The position numbers and the translations under genes were made by a program. The notes beneath the pieces are model-generated. The model searched no databases, had not been told where the DNA came from, and worked only from the letters and a program-made list of their open reading frames with translations. Positions 54,664 through 63,831 of a DNA stretch of 64,000 bases are shown in pieces. Positions within the stretch are counted from its first letter, which is position 1, and the number at the start of each line of letters is the position of its first letter. Source of the DNA: Variovorax sp. PAMC28562 (GTDB taxonomy: Bacteria > Pseudomonadota > Gammaproteobacteria > Burkholderiales > Burkholderiaceae_C); assembly GCF_014303735.1 (NCBI RefSeq), contig NZ_CP060296.1, forward strand, positions 3,238,501 to 3,302,500. Reading direction: 5' to 3'.

Positions 54664-55647
54664 TCAGCCGCGAACCGCTGCTTGCGCGTCAGGCAGCGGC
54701 GGCTGCGGCGACGTCCGCAGATGCCGGGTCGCGCTGGCGGTGCGCACCACTGCCGACAGTAGCGACCGGAACCAGATCTGACCCGGCGCGTGCTGCGTGC
54801 GCCCATGCCACAGTTGATAGAAGCGCATTGGCGGAAAGCCGATGGGCGAGGGCACCACCGCCAGCGGCAGGATGGCCGCGAAGTGCTGCGCGAAATGCCG
54901 GCTGGTCGTGAAAATCAAGTCGGTGCCGGGCAGCAGATGCGGCGCCATTGCGAAGTAGGGGACGGTCACGGTCGGCGTGCGCGTCATGCCTTGCGACGCA
55001 AGATGCGTCTCGACCACGCCGCGTTGCGTGGTGCTGTAGAGCAGCGGCAGCACGTGCGCGCCCTGCAGATAGTCGGCCAGCCTGAAGTCGCCAGCGGCGG
55101 GGTGGTCGCGGTCGATCAGGCAGACGATCTCGTCGTCGAGCAACAGGGTCGTGCGCAGGTGCTCCGGTGGCTGCGGCCAGTTGCCGATGACGACGTCGAG
55201 TTCGCCTTCAGCCAGTGCGGTGTCGAAGTCGTACTCGGCACCGAGCGGCTGAAGGATGAGGCGTGCGCCAGGGGCTGTCGTTCGCAGGTAGTTGACCACC
55301 GCGGCCATCAGCGGTGGCGCCAGATAGTCGGGCGTGCCGATGCGGAAAGTTTGTCGCGTGGTAGCCGGGTCGAACGCATCGCCGGTCGCCAGCAACACGT
55401 CGAGCTCGCCCAGCACTAACTGCACAGAAGACTCCAGTTGCAGTGCGCGCTCGGTCGGCACCAGCAGTTGATGGTCGCGCGTGAGCAGGGGGTCGCCGAA
55501 GATCTCCCGCAGCCGCTTCAGCGTGGCGTTGACAGCCGGTTGAGACTGGTTGAGCCGCGTGGCAGTGCGCGAGATGCTGCGCTCCGTCATCAGGATGCTG
55601 AAGACGCGCAACAGGGCGGTATCGAAGGGGTCGTCGGGTCGTGACAT
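54664..55647 (-). CDS. LysR-family transcriptional regulator
   Basis: A 327-residue LysR regulator. The N-terminal helix-turn-helix has DTALLRVFSILMTERSISRTATRLNQSQPAVNATLKRLRE. The substrate-binding domain has LILQPLGAEYDFDTALAEGELDVVIGNWP. ATG 55647 is preferred because the HTH begins right after it; 55707 is an upstream alternative. It lies 114 bases beyond the dihydropyrimidinase stop in the same direction. It could regulate that gene or a distant one, since most LysR genes lie divergent from their target. The ligand is unknown. Confidence 0.87.
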   Translation of the reverse strand: MSRPDDPFDTALLRVFSILMTERSISRTATRLNQSQPAVNATLKRLREIFGDPLLTRDHQLLVPTERALQLESSVQLVLGELDVLLATGDAFDPATTRQTFRIGTPDYLAPPLMAAVVNYLRTTAPGARLILQPLGAEYDFDTALAEGELDVVIGNWPQPPEHLRTTLLLDDEIVCLIDRDHPAAGDFRLADYLQGAHVLPLLYSTTQRGVVETHLASQGMTRTPTVTVPYFAMAPHLLPGTDLIFTTSRHFAQHFAAILPLAVVPSPIGFPPMRFYQLWHGRTQHAPGQIWFRSLLSAVVRTASATRHLRTSPQPPLPDAQAAVRG

Positions 55648-55761
55648 GTTTAGGTTGAGCGCACGACTTTGGTGCCGTGCCCTCTCCCTTAGCGATTGGC
55701 GTGCCACCGCGCCGCACGGCGCCGAATGCAGGCCTTTGGTCGTACGAAGCTGACTGCTGCT

Positions 55762-57198
55762 TTACCGCCTCTTCGGCATCAAGGTCGGCTCACCGCAAAC
55801 CAGCAACTCCCCACGACCCGGCCGCGGGTGAAATTCGGTGCCGTCCCACACCACCTCGCCGCGGCTTAATGTCATGCCGGGCCAAGCCTTCAGGCGCATG
55901 CCTTCGTAGGGCGTGTAGTCGACTTCATGATGCAGTTGGGCGTTGGTCAGCGTGAACTCGCGCTCGTCCCAGATCACCAGATCGGCATCGGCGCCGATGG
56001 CGATCGTGCCTTTGCGTGGGTGCAGGCCGTAGGCCTTGGCCGGCCCGGTGGCGGTGAGTTCGACGAAGCGATTGGCGGTCATGCGGCCGGCCAAAACCCC
56101 TTCGGACCACAGCAGCGCCATGCGTGTTTCCAGCCCCGGAATGCCATTGGGGATGTGGCGGAACGCGACCTCTTCGCCGTTCGGCTTCTTGCCTTCCGGC
56201 GCGTCGTACTTGAAGGGCGCATGGTCTGACGAGAACACCGTGAAGAGCCCATCGTTCAGCCCGTCCCAGATCACCTGCTGGTTGGCCTTGTCGCGTGGCG
56301 GCGGGCTGCAGACGCACTTGGCGCCCTTGTAGCTGTCGTCGATACCAAGGTCTTCGGCAGTGAGGAACAGGTACTGCGGACAGGTCTCGGCGAACACGTT
56401 GAGCCCATGCGCACGCGCCCAGCGAATCTGCTCTACCGCCTCGCGCCCCGACACATGCACGATCAGGATCGGCACGTCGACCAGCTCGGCCAGCGCGATG
56501 GCCCGGTGCGTGGCCTCGCGCTCGACCAGCATGGGTCGCGAGTGCGCATGGAAGCGCGGCGCCGTGCGGCCCGCGGCTTCGAGTCGTTTGGTCAGCCATT
56601 CGATGCAGTCGGCGTTTTCGGCATGAATCATCGCCATCGCACCCTGCTGGCGCGCAACATCGAGCACATCGAGGATCTGGCCGTCGTCGAGCTTCATGTC
56701 GTCGTAGGTCATGTAGATCTTGAACGACGTGAAGCCTTCGCGGATGAGTTCGGGTAACTCTTCTTTCAGCACCGTCGGCGTCGGGTCGCTGACGATCAGG
56801 TGGAAGGCGTAGTCGATGTGTGCCTTGCCTGCCGCGCGTGCCCGATAGTCTTCTACGGCGGCGCGCAGCGATTGACCCTTGTGCTGCGCTGCGAACGGAA
56901 TGACGGTGGTGGTGCCGCCGCAAGCCGCCGAGCGCGTACCCGAATCGAAGCCGTCGGCATTGCGCATCGGCGGCGGCATCGGTTGGTCGAGATGGCAGTG
57001 CGCATCGACACCGCCGGGCGTCACAGTGCGGCCTGCCGCGTCGATCTCGCGCGCGGCAGGTCCAAGGTCGGCGCCCAGTTGAACGATGCGTCCGGCATGA
57101 ATGCCGATGTCGCAGTCGAAGGTGTCTGCGGCGGTCACGACGCGCGCGTTGCGCACGACAAGGTCGAATTTGGTTTTCATCATCATCAGGCTCGACAT
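55762..57198 (-). CDS. hydA: Dihydropyrimidinase (D-hydantoinase)
   Basis: A 478-residue cyclic amidohydrolase that opens 5,6-dihydrouracil/dihydrothymine (or hydantoin) rings. Metal ligands are the HCH of DAHCHLDQP (His67, His69) and the carboxylated lysine Lys160 in FKIYMTYDD; later blocks are VHVSGREAVEQI and FSSDHAPF. The start could also be one of the nearby Met codons (57186-57180). Length is normal. The rest of the reductive pyrimidine pathway is not in the window. Allantoinase-like relatives are less likely because of the KIYMTYDD block. Confidence 0.89.
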   Translation of the reverse strand: MSSLMMMKTKFDLVVRNARVVTAADTFDCDIGIHAGRIVQLGADLGPAAREIDAAGRTVTPGGVDAHCHLDQPMPPPMRNADGFDSGTRSAACGGTTTVIPFAAQHKGQSLRAAVEDYRARAAGKAHIDYAFHLIVSDPTPTVLKEELPELIREGFTSFKIYMTYDDMKLDDGQILDVLDVARQQGAMAMIHAENADCIEWLTKRLEAAGRTAPRFHAHSRPMLVEREATHRAIALAELVDVPILIVHVSGREAVEQIRWARAHGLNVFAETCPQYLFLTAEDLGIDDSYKGAKCVCSPPPRDKANQQVIWDGLNDGLFTVFSSDHAPFKYDAPEGKKPNGEEVAFRHIPNGIPGLETRMALLWSEGVLAGRMTANRFVELTATGPAKAYGLHPRKGTIAIGADADLVIWDEREFTLTNAQLHHEVDYTPYEGMRLKAWPGMTLSRGEVVWDGTEFHPRPGRGELLVCGEPTLMPKRR

Positions 57199-57240
57199 CT
57201 TGCAAGGATCGTGCGCGAACCTTGTTCAGCCTTCATGTAT

Positions 57241-58137
57241 TCAATTCCGAGAGAACTTCACCCGTGCCGCCTTGGTGATCGCCACCACGCACGGATGCGT
57301 GATGCGCCGCTCGACCGAGATGGCAAAGAACTCTTCGATCAGCTCCGCGGCGCGACCGATCACTTCGACGCCATACTGTGCACAGGTTTCGTCTTCGAGC
57401 ACGGTCGGTGTCATGAAGACACCGCGGCCTTCGCCGCCGAAGGCTTTGAGCAGCGCCGCGTCGTCGAACTCGCCGATGAGGCGTGGTCGCAAGCCGTGCT
57501 CTGCCAGCCATAAGTCCAGCCGTTGCCGCACCGCCGACGAGGCGCCCTGGATCAGCATCGGTGCGCCGTCCATGCACTGCGGAAACTTTCCTTTGAGAGA
57601 TCGTTTGAGGTCGCCCGATGCGAAGAAACTCATCGCCGTGGTGCCCAGCGTGTGGTTGAAAGCTTTGACGCTTGTTTGCTTGCCCATGGCTTCGTCGGCA
57701 ATTACCAGGTCGAGGCGCTGCACCGACAACTGACCGAGCAAATCGCGGAAGTTGCCTTCGTGGCAGATGAGGCGGACCTGCTCCGGAATGGCCAGCGCCG
57801 GCTCCAGCAAGCGGTAGGCGATCGACTTGGGTACGGCATCGGCAATGCCGACTCGGAAGTTGAGCGTCCGGCCGCTCTCGCCGCGATTGCCGAGTGCGCT
57901 TTCCAGCTCGGCGCCGAGCGAAAAAATCTGGTCGGCGTAGCTCAGGGCGGTGTGCCCCTCAGGCGTAAGTTCGACGCCGCGCCCGCTCTTTTGAAACAGA
58001 TGGCAGCCCAGCCGCTCTTCGAGCAGCTTGATTTGGCCCGAAAGCGTTTGCGGCGTGATGTGCAGCTGCTCGCTGGCGCGCACGATGCCGCCCGCCTTGG
58101 CCGCGGCCCAAAAGTAGTGGAGATGCTTGAAGTTCAT
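57241..58137 (-). CDS. nhaR: LysR-family regulator resembling NhaR
   Basis: A 298-residue LysR protein. The N terminus NFKHLHYFWAAAKAGGIVRASEQLHITPQTLSGQIKLLEERLG closely follows the NhaR pattern; NhaR activates nhaA in response to Na+ in Escherichia coli. It has a usual effector domain (RLDLVIADEAMG, GRGVFMTPTVLED). No nhaA is adjacent; the CPA2 antiporter at 34635 is far away. It is divergent from the Bax-inhibitor-1 family gene (163-base gap) and is followed in the same direction by the dihydropyrimidinase. The name rests on N-terminal similarity; the target may differ. Confidence 0.82.
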   Translation of the reverse strand: MNFKHLHYFWAAAKAGGIVRASEQLHITPQTLSGQIKLLEERLGCHLFQKSGRGVELTPEGHTALSYADQIFSLGAELESALGNRGESGRTLNFRVGIADAVPKSIAYRLLEPALAIPEQVRLICHEGNFRDLLGQLSVQRLDLVIADEAMGKQTSVKAFNHTLGTTAMSFFASGDLKRSLKGKFPQCMDGAPMLIQGASSAVRQRLDLWLAEHGLRPRLIGEFDDAALLKAFGGEGRGVFMTPTVLEDETCAQYGVEVIGRAAELIEEFFAISVERRITHPCVVAITKAARVKFSRN

Positions 58138-58300
58138 GACGCGAGGCGATTTTCAAGTAGGCAATCGACCGGTCATGTTAAGCAAAAAGCGAAACGATCG
58201 TGTCAAAAATTCGACTTTTCCCGAATGCTTCGCGCGTCTAGAGTGGCTGCATCGCGCGATCTTCATCGATAGCACGTTCTTCAACCACCAAGGAAAAATT

Positions 58301-58996
58301 ATGAACGAAAACATTCAAGTCTTCGGTGACCCGCAAGCGGGAATGTCGACGACCAATCAACGCAATCAGGTTCTGCGCAACACTTACTGGCTGCTGGCGC
58401 TATCGATGGTGCCGACGGTGCTGGGCGCATGGGTGGGCATCGAAACCGGCATTGCGCGCGCGATGTCGCCGGGCATCGGCCTGGTCGTCTTTCTGGTCGG
58501 CGCGTTTGGCTTCATGTTCGCGATCGAAAAGACCAAGAACTCGGCGGCCGGCGTGCCGGTACTGCTCGGGTTTACCTTCTTCATGGGCCTGATGCTGGCG
58601 CGGCTGGTGGGCACGGTGCTCGGCCTGGCAAACGGCGCAGGCCTGGTCATGACGGCGTTCGCCGGCACGGGCGCCATTTTCTTCGGCATGGCGACGCTGT
58701 CGTCGGTCATCAAGCGTGACCTGTCTTCGATGGGCAAGTGGCTCTTCATCGGCGTGATCATGTTGCTGGTCGCGGGCATCGCCAACTTCTTCATCCAGTC
58801 GAGCGCGTTGATGATCACGCTGTCGGTGCTGGCGATCGGCATCTTCTCGGCATTCATCCTGCACGACCTGAAGCGCGTAAAGGATGGCATCGAAACCAAC
58901 TACATCACCGCCACGTTGGGCGTCTACCTGAGCCTGTACAACGTGTTCTCCTCGGTGTTGGCACTGCTCGGCATTGGTGGCGGCAAGGAAGAATGA
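58301..58996 (+). CDS. Bax inhibitor-1/YccA family membrane protein
   Basis: A 231-residue protein with about seven membrane helices, of the BI-1/YccA family. Visible features are RNQVLRNTYWLLALSMVPTVLGAWVGI, GFTFFMGLMLAR and SALMITLSVLAIGIFSAFILHDLKRVKDG, and YITATLGVYLSLYNVFSSVLALLG at the C terminus. ATG 58301 has AAGGA upstream; the longer open frame back to 58127 lacks a site. In Escherichia coli YccA modulates the FtsH protease; the same role here is inference. Confidence 0.89.
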   Translation: MNENIQVFGDPQAGMSTTNQRNQVLRNTYWLLALSMVPTVLGAWVGIETGIARAMSPGIGLVVFLVGAFGFMFAIEKTKNSAAGVPVLLGFTFFMGLMLARLVGTVLGLANGAGLVMTAFAGTGAIFFGMATLSSVIKRDLSSMGKWLFIGVIMLLVAGIANFFIQSSALMITLSVLAIGIFSAFILHDLKRVKDGIETNYITATLGVYLSLYNVFSSVLALLGIGGGKEE

Positions 58997-59009
58997 GGGA
59001 AAGAAACGA

Positions 59010-59969
59010 ATGAACATCACGTCGCAAGAAACCCAGGCCGTCGTCACGCTGTCTCTGATGGCGGCGTTCGTCGATGGCGACAAGCACGACCGTGAGCGTG
59101 AAGAGATCAAGCGCATCGCGGAAGGGCTGTCGCAGAACGACGCGCTGCACTTGCCCACGCTCTACCAGGATGTGCTCATGAAGCGCGTGTCGCTGGCAGA
59201 CGTGACAGGGCAATTGCTAAGTGCCGATTCAAAGCGGCTGGCTTATGAAATGGCGGTGTGCGTGTGCGATGCCGATGGTGCGCAGTCCAAAGCCGAGCAG
59301 CTTTTTCTCGCCGACCTGGCGAGCTCTCTCGGCCTGGAGGCTCGCGCGTTGGCCGAATTCACCCAGCAAGCGGACGAACTGGCCTCCGCACCAATCGCCA
59401 CCACTGCCGCCACTGCCGCCGCCACGGCAGGCACTGCACCCGACGACGCCGAACTCGACAATGCCATCCTGAACGCCGCCATCCTCAACGGTGCGCTCGA
59501 ACTGCTGCCTGAAACGCTGTCGACGATGGCGATCATTCCGCTGCAGATGAAGCTGGTCTATCGCGTCGGGAAGGCGCACGGCTTCGAACTCGACCGCGGG
59601 CACATCAAGGACTTCATCGCGACGGTCGGTGTCGGGCTCACGTCGCAATATCTGGAGCAGGCAGGGCGGAAGTTGCTCGGCGGTTTGCTTGGCAAGGTCG
59701 GTGGCGGTTTCCTCGGTGGCCTCCTGGGCGGTACCGCGAATCAGGCGGTCAGCTCGGGCATGAGCTTCGCGACGACCTATGCGCTCGGCCATGTTGCCAA
59801 GCGCTATTACGCCGGCGGCCGCACGCTGTCGACGCAGATGCTCAAAGACGCGTACGCCGACGTCGTGCAGGAGGCGCAAGGCCTGCAGACGCGTTACTTG
59901 CCGGAGATGCGCGACAAGGCCAGGACGCTCGACGCCGCGTCGGTGCTGTCCATGGTTCGCAAGGCCTGA
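59010..59969 (+). CDS. TerB-like protein with C-terminal glycine-rich region
   Basis: A 319-residue protein. The N-terminal ~120 residues form a TerB/tellurite-resistance-like helical domain (AAFVDGDKHDREREEIKRIAEGLS, AVCVCDADGAQSKAEQLFLADLASSLGL). An Ala/Thr linker follows, then a region rich in glycine and hydrophobic residues (KLLGGLLGKVGGGFLGGLLGGTANQ) that may associate with membrane and resembles DUF697. It starts 13 bases after the BI-1 gene, so they are probably co-transcribed. Function unclear. Confidence 0.8.
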   Translation: MNITSQETQAVVTLSLMAAFVDGDKHDREREEIKRIAEGLSQNDALHLPTLYQDVLMKRVSLADVTGQLLSADSKRLAYEMAVCVCDADGAQSKAEQLFLADLASSLGLEARALAEFTQQADELASAPIATTAATAAATAGTAPDDAELDNAILNAAILNGALELLPETLSTMAIIPLQMKLVYRVGKAHGFELDRGHIKDFIATVGVGLTSQYLEQAGRKLLGGLLGKVGGGFLGGLLGGTANQAVSSGMSFATTYALGHVAKRYYAGGRTLSTQMLKDAYADVVQEAQGLQTRYLPEMRDKARTLDAASVLSMVRKA

Positions 59970-60010
59970 CACCTGCCACGCCCGGTGCAGGCAGCAGCGC
60001 TCCGCGCCGA

Positions 60011-61867
60011 CTACGTTCCCACGAAGCCGCCGTCAACCCGCTGCACCACCACGGTTGCAGATCGCGGCCGGACGGTGCCGGGCACCGTGCCATCGGGCCA
60101 CGCGCTGCTGGGTTCGCCCGTGCCGTCGTCGCGCCGCTCGCCTGGATGCTGGATGTTCACGAACAGCGTGCGCCGATCGGGCGTCGATGTGCAGCCAGTG
60201 ATCTCGCAGCCGTTTGGCCCGACTAAAAATCGCTTGATGCGGCCGGTCGCGACGTCGGCGCACAGCATCTGGTTGTTGCCGAGCGCGGTCATCGCGCCCT
60301 TGCCGATGTCCTGCCCACTGATGTCGGTCTGGATCCACAGCAGGCCGCCACTGTCGAAGTGCAGGCCGTCGGGCGAGCCGAAGGCATCGGCATCTTTGCT
60401 CGGGTACCGCGTTTCGGCATCGTGCAGGGCGGGGTCGCCTGCCAGTGCGAAGTGGTCCCAGTCGAACGACGTCGCGCCAGCGTCATTGCCATCCTCGCGC
60501 CAGCGCAGGATGCCGCCAAAGATATTGACGGCGCGCGGGTTGGCCGCGTCGACCGGCGGACGGCTCGGCGTGCCGCGCTGGCTGTTGTTGGTCAAGGTGA
60601 CGTAGACCTCGCCGGATTGCGGATGCACCGCGATCCATTCGGGTCGGTCCATCTTCGTGCCTCCGACCACGTCGCCGGCGAGCCGCGCATGCACGAGCAC
60701 GTCGGCAGGCGATGCGAAGCCTGCGGCGGCGTCGATTCCGTTCTTGCCGTGCGCAAGTTCCAGCCATCGGCCGCGACCGCCTTCGTCATAGCGCGCCACG
60801 TACAGCGTGCCGTCGTCCAGCAGCGTGCGGTTGGCTGCGCGCGATGCAGCGTCGGTGCCTTGCCGGATCTTCTCGCGGCTCACGAACTTGTAGATGTATT
60901 CGAAGCGTGCGTCGTCGCCCATGTACACGGCCACGCGGCCGCCTTTGGTCGTCGTGCAGGTCGCGCTCTCTTGCCGCTTGCGGCCGAGCGCAGTGCGCTT
61001 GACGGGTGCCGCGGTCGGGTCGAACGGGTCGATCTCCACGACCCACCCGAAGCGGTTCGATTCGTTTGGATGCTTCGTGATGTCGAAGCGCTCGTCGAAG
61101 CGCCAGTACTCGGCCCACTGCGATCCGGGGACGATGCCGTAACGCCGCTGCGCCGCGTCGATGCGCGCCGCTGCTTCCTTGGGGCCGCCGAAATAGCCGT
61201 GGAAGTTTTCCTCGCAGGTGAGGTAAGTGCCCCACGGCGTGACGCCTATCGCGCAGTTTGCGAAGGTTCCGAACACTTGGTCGCCGGTCGGGTTGGCGGC
61301 CGTGCGCAACCGTGGTGAACCTGCTGCCGGGCCGGCAATGCGCATGGCAGTATTGCCGTGCACACGGCGGGCGTAGGGCGAGGGAAGGACCTGGCGCCAG
61401 CCTTCAGGGCGCCGCTCGATCTCGATCACCGACACGCCCATCGCATGCAGCGACTTGCGCACTTTTTCCGCGGTCCACTGGGTGACGCCGTCGGTGTGCA
61501 GCAACTGTTCGTCGGTGTACTCGTGGTTCATCACCAGCAAGCCGCGGTCGCCACTGGAACCCAGCGGAAAGAAGTGCATGCCGTCGTGATGCATGCCAGC
61601 CTGCACGGCCTGTTCAGCGGCGCTGTTCGATGCATCTCTTGCAAAGGCGGGCATGGCGCCGGCAACGCCGGTGGGCGAGCCCCACGGGTAGAGGACCTGC
61701 GCAACATAGCCGCGCGGGACGGTGACGGCATCGCGCAACGTGGCGGGCACGGAGGTGAAGCCGAGCACGGATGAAGAAGCCGAGCCGGAGAGGGCGCAGC
61801 CTTGCCCGAGAAGGGCGACAACGGCGGCAGCGCCGGACTGGAGGAATTGTCGGCGGTCGAAAGTCAT
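60011..61867 (-). CDS. PhoX-family phosphatase (DUF839)
   Basis: A 618-residue exported protein with twin-arginine signal FDRRQFLQSGAAAVVALL, so Tat-dependent export of a folded metalloprotein is expected. Typical PhoX blocks are visible: LVMNHEYTD, VHGNTAMRIAGPAAG, TYLTCEENFHGYFGG, NRFGWVVEIDPFDP, and PDGLHFDSGGLLWIQTD. PhoX-type alkaline phosphatases use Ca/Fe and are induced by phosphate starvation. No Pho box was searched for reliably. A cysteine after LLGQG could make it a lipoprotein. Confidence 0.88.
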   Translation of the reverse strand: MTFDRRQFLQSGAAAVVALLGQGCALSGSASSSVLGFTSVPATLRDAVTVPRGYVAQVLYPWGSPTGVAGAMPAFARDASNSAAEQAVQAGMHHDGMHFFPLGSSGDRGLLVMNHEYTDEQLLHTDGVTQWTAEKVRKSLHAMGVSVIEIERRPEGWRQVLPSPYARRVHGNTAMRIAGPAAGSPRLRTAANPTGDQVFGTFANCAIGVTPWGTYLTCEENFHGYFGGPKEAAARIDAAQRRYGIVPGSQWAEYWRFDERFDITKHPNESNRFGWVVEIDPFDPTAAPVKRTALGRKRQESATCTTTKGGRVAVYMGDDARFEYIYKFVSREKIRQGTDAASRAANRTLLDDGTLYVARYDEGGRGRWLELAHGKNGIDAAAGFASPADVLVHARLAGDVVGGTKMDRPEWIAVHPQSGEVYVTLTNNSQRGTPSRPPVDAANPRAVNIFGGILRWREDGNDAGATSFDWDHFALAGDPALHDAETRYPSKDADAFGSPDGLHFDSGGLLWIQTDISGQDIGKGAMTALGNNQMLCADVATGRIKRFLVGPNGCEITGCTSTPDRRTLFVNIQHPGERRDDGTGEPSSAWPDGTVPGTVRPRSATVVVQRVDGGFVGT

Positions 61868-61964
61868 GGACCGACATCATCGCCGAGCAAGGTCGGGCGT
61901 GCCGACGAGTGCTGCGGCGCGATACTCTGAGGCAAAGTCAGAACCGCACAAGAAGGAGACAGTG

Positions 61965-62786
61965 ATGAGCGAACGCATCGAATGGACCCGCCACCCAGAT
62001 GGCGTGGTCGAACTTCAACTGGCCCGCGCCGACAAGATGAACGCGCTCGATTCCGCGATGTTTGACGCGCTCATCGACGCCGGCGAACGGTTGCGCAAGG
62101 ACACCGAGGCGCGCGCGGTCGTGATCTCCGGCCGTGGCAAGGCCTTTTGTGCCGGGCTCGACATGCAGTCGTTCGAGCGCATGGACCATGGCAGCGTCAA
62201 CGTGCTGGGTGAGGGCGCCGCTGGTGCCGATCTGCTGGTGCGCACGCATGGGCTCTCGAATGCGGCGCAGCAGGTGGCGATGACCTGGCGCGATGTACCC
62301 ATACCTGTCATCGCTGCGGTACACGGCGTTGCATTCGGCGGTGGACTGCAGGTGGCACTGGGCGCCGACATCCGCATCGTCGCACCCGACACGAAGATGT
62401 CGGTGATGGAAATCAAATGGGGCCTGGTGCCAGACATGGCCGGCATGGTGCTCATGCGCGAACTGGCGCGGACCGACGTGGTGCGCGAGCTCACGTTCAC
62501 CGGCCGCATTTTCAGTGGCGAAGAGGCGCTGAAGATCGGCTTCGCAACGCGTCTGTCGACCGAGCCTTTGGCCGATGCACTGCAAATGGCTCACGACATC
62601 GCCGCCAAAAGTCCGCATGCGATTCGCGCCGGTAAGCGGCTGCTGAATGCGTCACTGAGCCACAGCGCGGCCGAGATGCTGCTCGCCGAATCGGTCGAGC
62701 AGAAGGCGCTGATCGGCAGTGCGAACCAGAGCGAAGCTGTGCGGGCCAATATTGAGCGACGGGCGCCGACGTTCATAGGCATCTAG
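61965..62786 (+). CDS. Enoyl-CoA hydratase/isomerase family protein
   Basis: A 273-residue crotonase. It has RADKMNALDSAMFDAL (CoA site), VVISGRGKAFCAGLDM (oxyanion hole), and AAVHGVAFGGGLQVALGADIRIVAPDTKMSVMEIKWGLVPD. The glutamate in MEIKWGL stands at the second catalytic-Glu position. The equivalent of the first catalytic Glu of classical hydratases appears replaced in GGGLQVALG, so isomerase or other crotonase activity is possible. ATG 61965 has AAGGAG seven bases upstream. Divergent from phoX. Confidence 0.87.
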   Translation: MSERIEWTRHPDGVVELQLARADKMNALDSAMFDALIDAGERLRKDTEARAVVISGRGKAFCAGLDMQSFERMDHGSVNVLGEGAAGADLLVRTHGLSNAAQQVAMTWRDVPIPVIAAVHGVAFGGGLQVALGADIRIVAPDTKMSVMEIKWGLVPDMAGMVLMRELARTDVVRELTFTGRIFSGEEALKIGFATRLSTEPLADALQMAHDIAAKSPHAIRAGKRLLNASLSHSAAEMLLAESVEQKALIGSANQSEAVRANIERRAPTFIGI

Positions 62787-62819
62787 GCCACCAGGACTTC
62801 AGGTGGGACCTTGCCAGCA

Positions 62820-63512
62820 TCACACGCCGATGAATCGCGCCCACTCGTCCAGCGGTGCGCGGTCGGCTACCAACTCGTTGACAGGGTGCGCCGAGTCCCG
62901 CCAACCGATCGCCATACCTGTGAAGAGCATGCGCTCAGCGGGGAGGCTCAAAGCGCGCCCCACGGTTTTCGGATAGAGCGACCAGGCTTCCTGCGCGCAG
63001 CTATCGAGCCCTTCTTCTCGCAGAAGCAGCATCACGGTCTGCAGGTACATCCCCAGATCCGACCACTGCGGTGGTCCCATCAAACGATCGACCGAGCAAA
63101 AGAGCGCCATCGGCGCACCGAAGAAAGCGAAGTTGTTGGCGAACCAGCGCAGCCGCGCCGGTTTGTCATCGCGCGGAATGCCCAGGCGGGCGTACATTGC
63201 TTCGCCGATGCCGAAGCGCCTTTCACGCCACGGTGAAGGCAGCGACTTCGGATAGACCTCGTAGGCCGGGGCTTCAGCGTCAGGCACCCGTTCTGTCTGC
63301 GTATGTTCCGCCAGCAGCCGTCGCTGCATCGTCGCTTTGAGTTCGGCCAGCGGCTCGCCGGCCAGAATATCGATATGCCACGGCTGGATATTTCCGCCGG
63401 AAGGCGATCGCGCCGCCATGTCGATTACGCGTCGAATGACTTCGCCTCCCACCGGGGTGGGAAGAAAAGCGCGAATGGATCGGCGGCTGGTGACTGCTTC
63501 TTGTACTTGCAT
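62820..63512 (-). CDS. Nitroreductase family protein
   Basis: A 230-residue FMN-dependent nitroreductase. The N terminus VQEAVTSRRSIRAFLPTPV carries the FMN-phosphate binding RRSIR. SPSGGNIQPWHIDIL contacts FMN, and the C-terminal LPAERMLFTGMAIGWRD is also typical. ATG 63512 is used; the open frame continues upstream to 63590 and beyond that into the small gene at 63609 without frame change. Reduces nitro compounds or quinones with NAD(P)H; physiological substrate unknown. Confidence 0.88.
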   Translation of the reverse strand: MQVQEAVTSRRSIRAFLPTPVGGEVIRRVIDMAARSPSGGNIQPWHIDILAGEPLAELKATMQRRLLAEHTQTERVPDAEAPAYEVYPKSLPSPWRERRFGIGEAMYARLGIPRDDKPARLRWFANNFAFFGAPMALFCSVDRLMGPPQWSDLGMYLQTVMLLLREEGLDSCAQEAWSLYPKTVGRALSLPAERMLFTGMAIGWRDSAHPVNELVADRAPLDEWARFIGV

Positions 63513-63608
63513 ACGGGTTCCGGGGTTGAACGTGGAGCGGGCCTTTGCCGCGCTTGTGCATTCAACCAGAGCGGGCAGCCGGACGTTCACTGCAGACCAT
63601 CTTTGCCT

Positions 63609-63716
63609 TCAATGCTTCTGCGCGTGTCGCGTACTACGATCTTCCTGGCCCTGTTCGATCTGTTCAGCTTGGCGCCTTTGCTTGTTCGCATGCGACGACT
63701 TGTCACCCTTTGGCAT
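63609..63716 (-). pseudogene. Very short gene resembling a truncated plasmid-stabilisation-like protein
   Basis: A 35-residue peptide starting MPKGDKSSHANKQRRQAEQ with an ideal AAGGAG ribosome-binding site nine bases before ATG 63716. From memory the start matches a small family (about 55-65 residues) beginning MPKGDKS..KQ.R.AE.IE.GYE. The family usually continues to an AWATVN motif. Here TGA follows residue 35, but the same frame continues with RWSAVN, close to that motif. This suggests a point-nonsense truncation, or a genuinely shorter variant. Comparison with a protein database would decide. Confidence 0.5.
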
Positions 63717-63831
63717 GGTTGCTCCTTCCGGCCTGAGAATTTGCATGCTGCTGTTTGGTGAAGGTGCGGGGTTAGGAATATGCGTTTTTGCGGGTTGGTA
63801 TCGACTGGCGCGTGGCCGACAGATCGGCTGC

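Noticed and set aside
62780..62820. CCACC...GGTGG hairpin between convergent crotonase and nitroreductase genes
   Set aside because: Short stem, nine-base loop and no U-tract.
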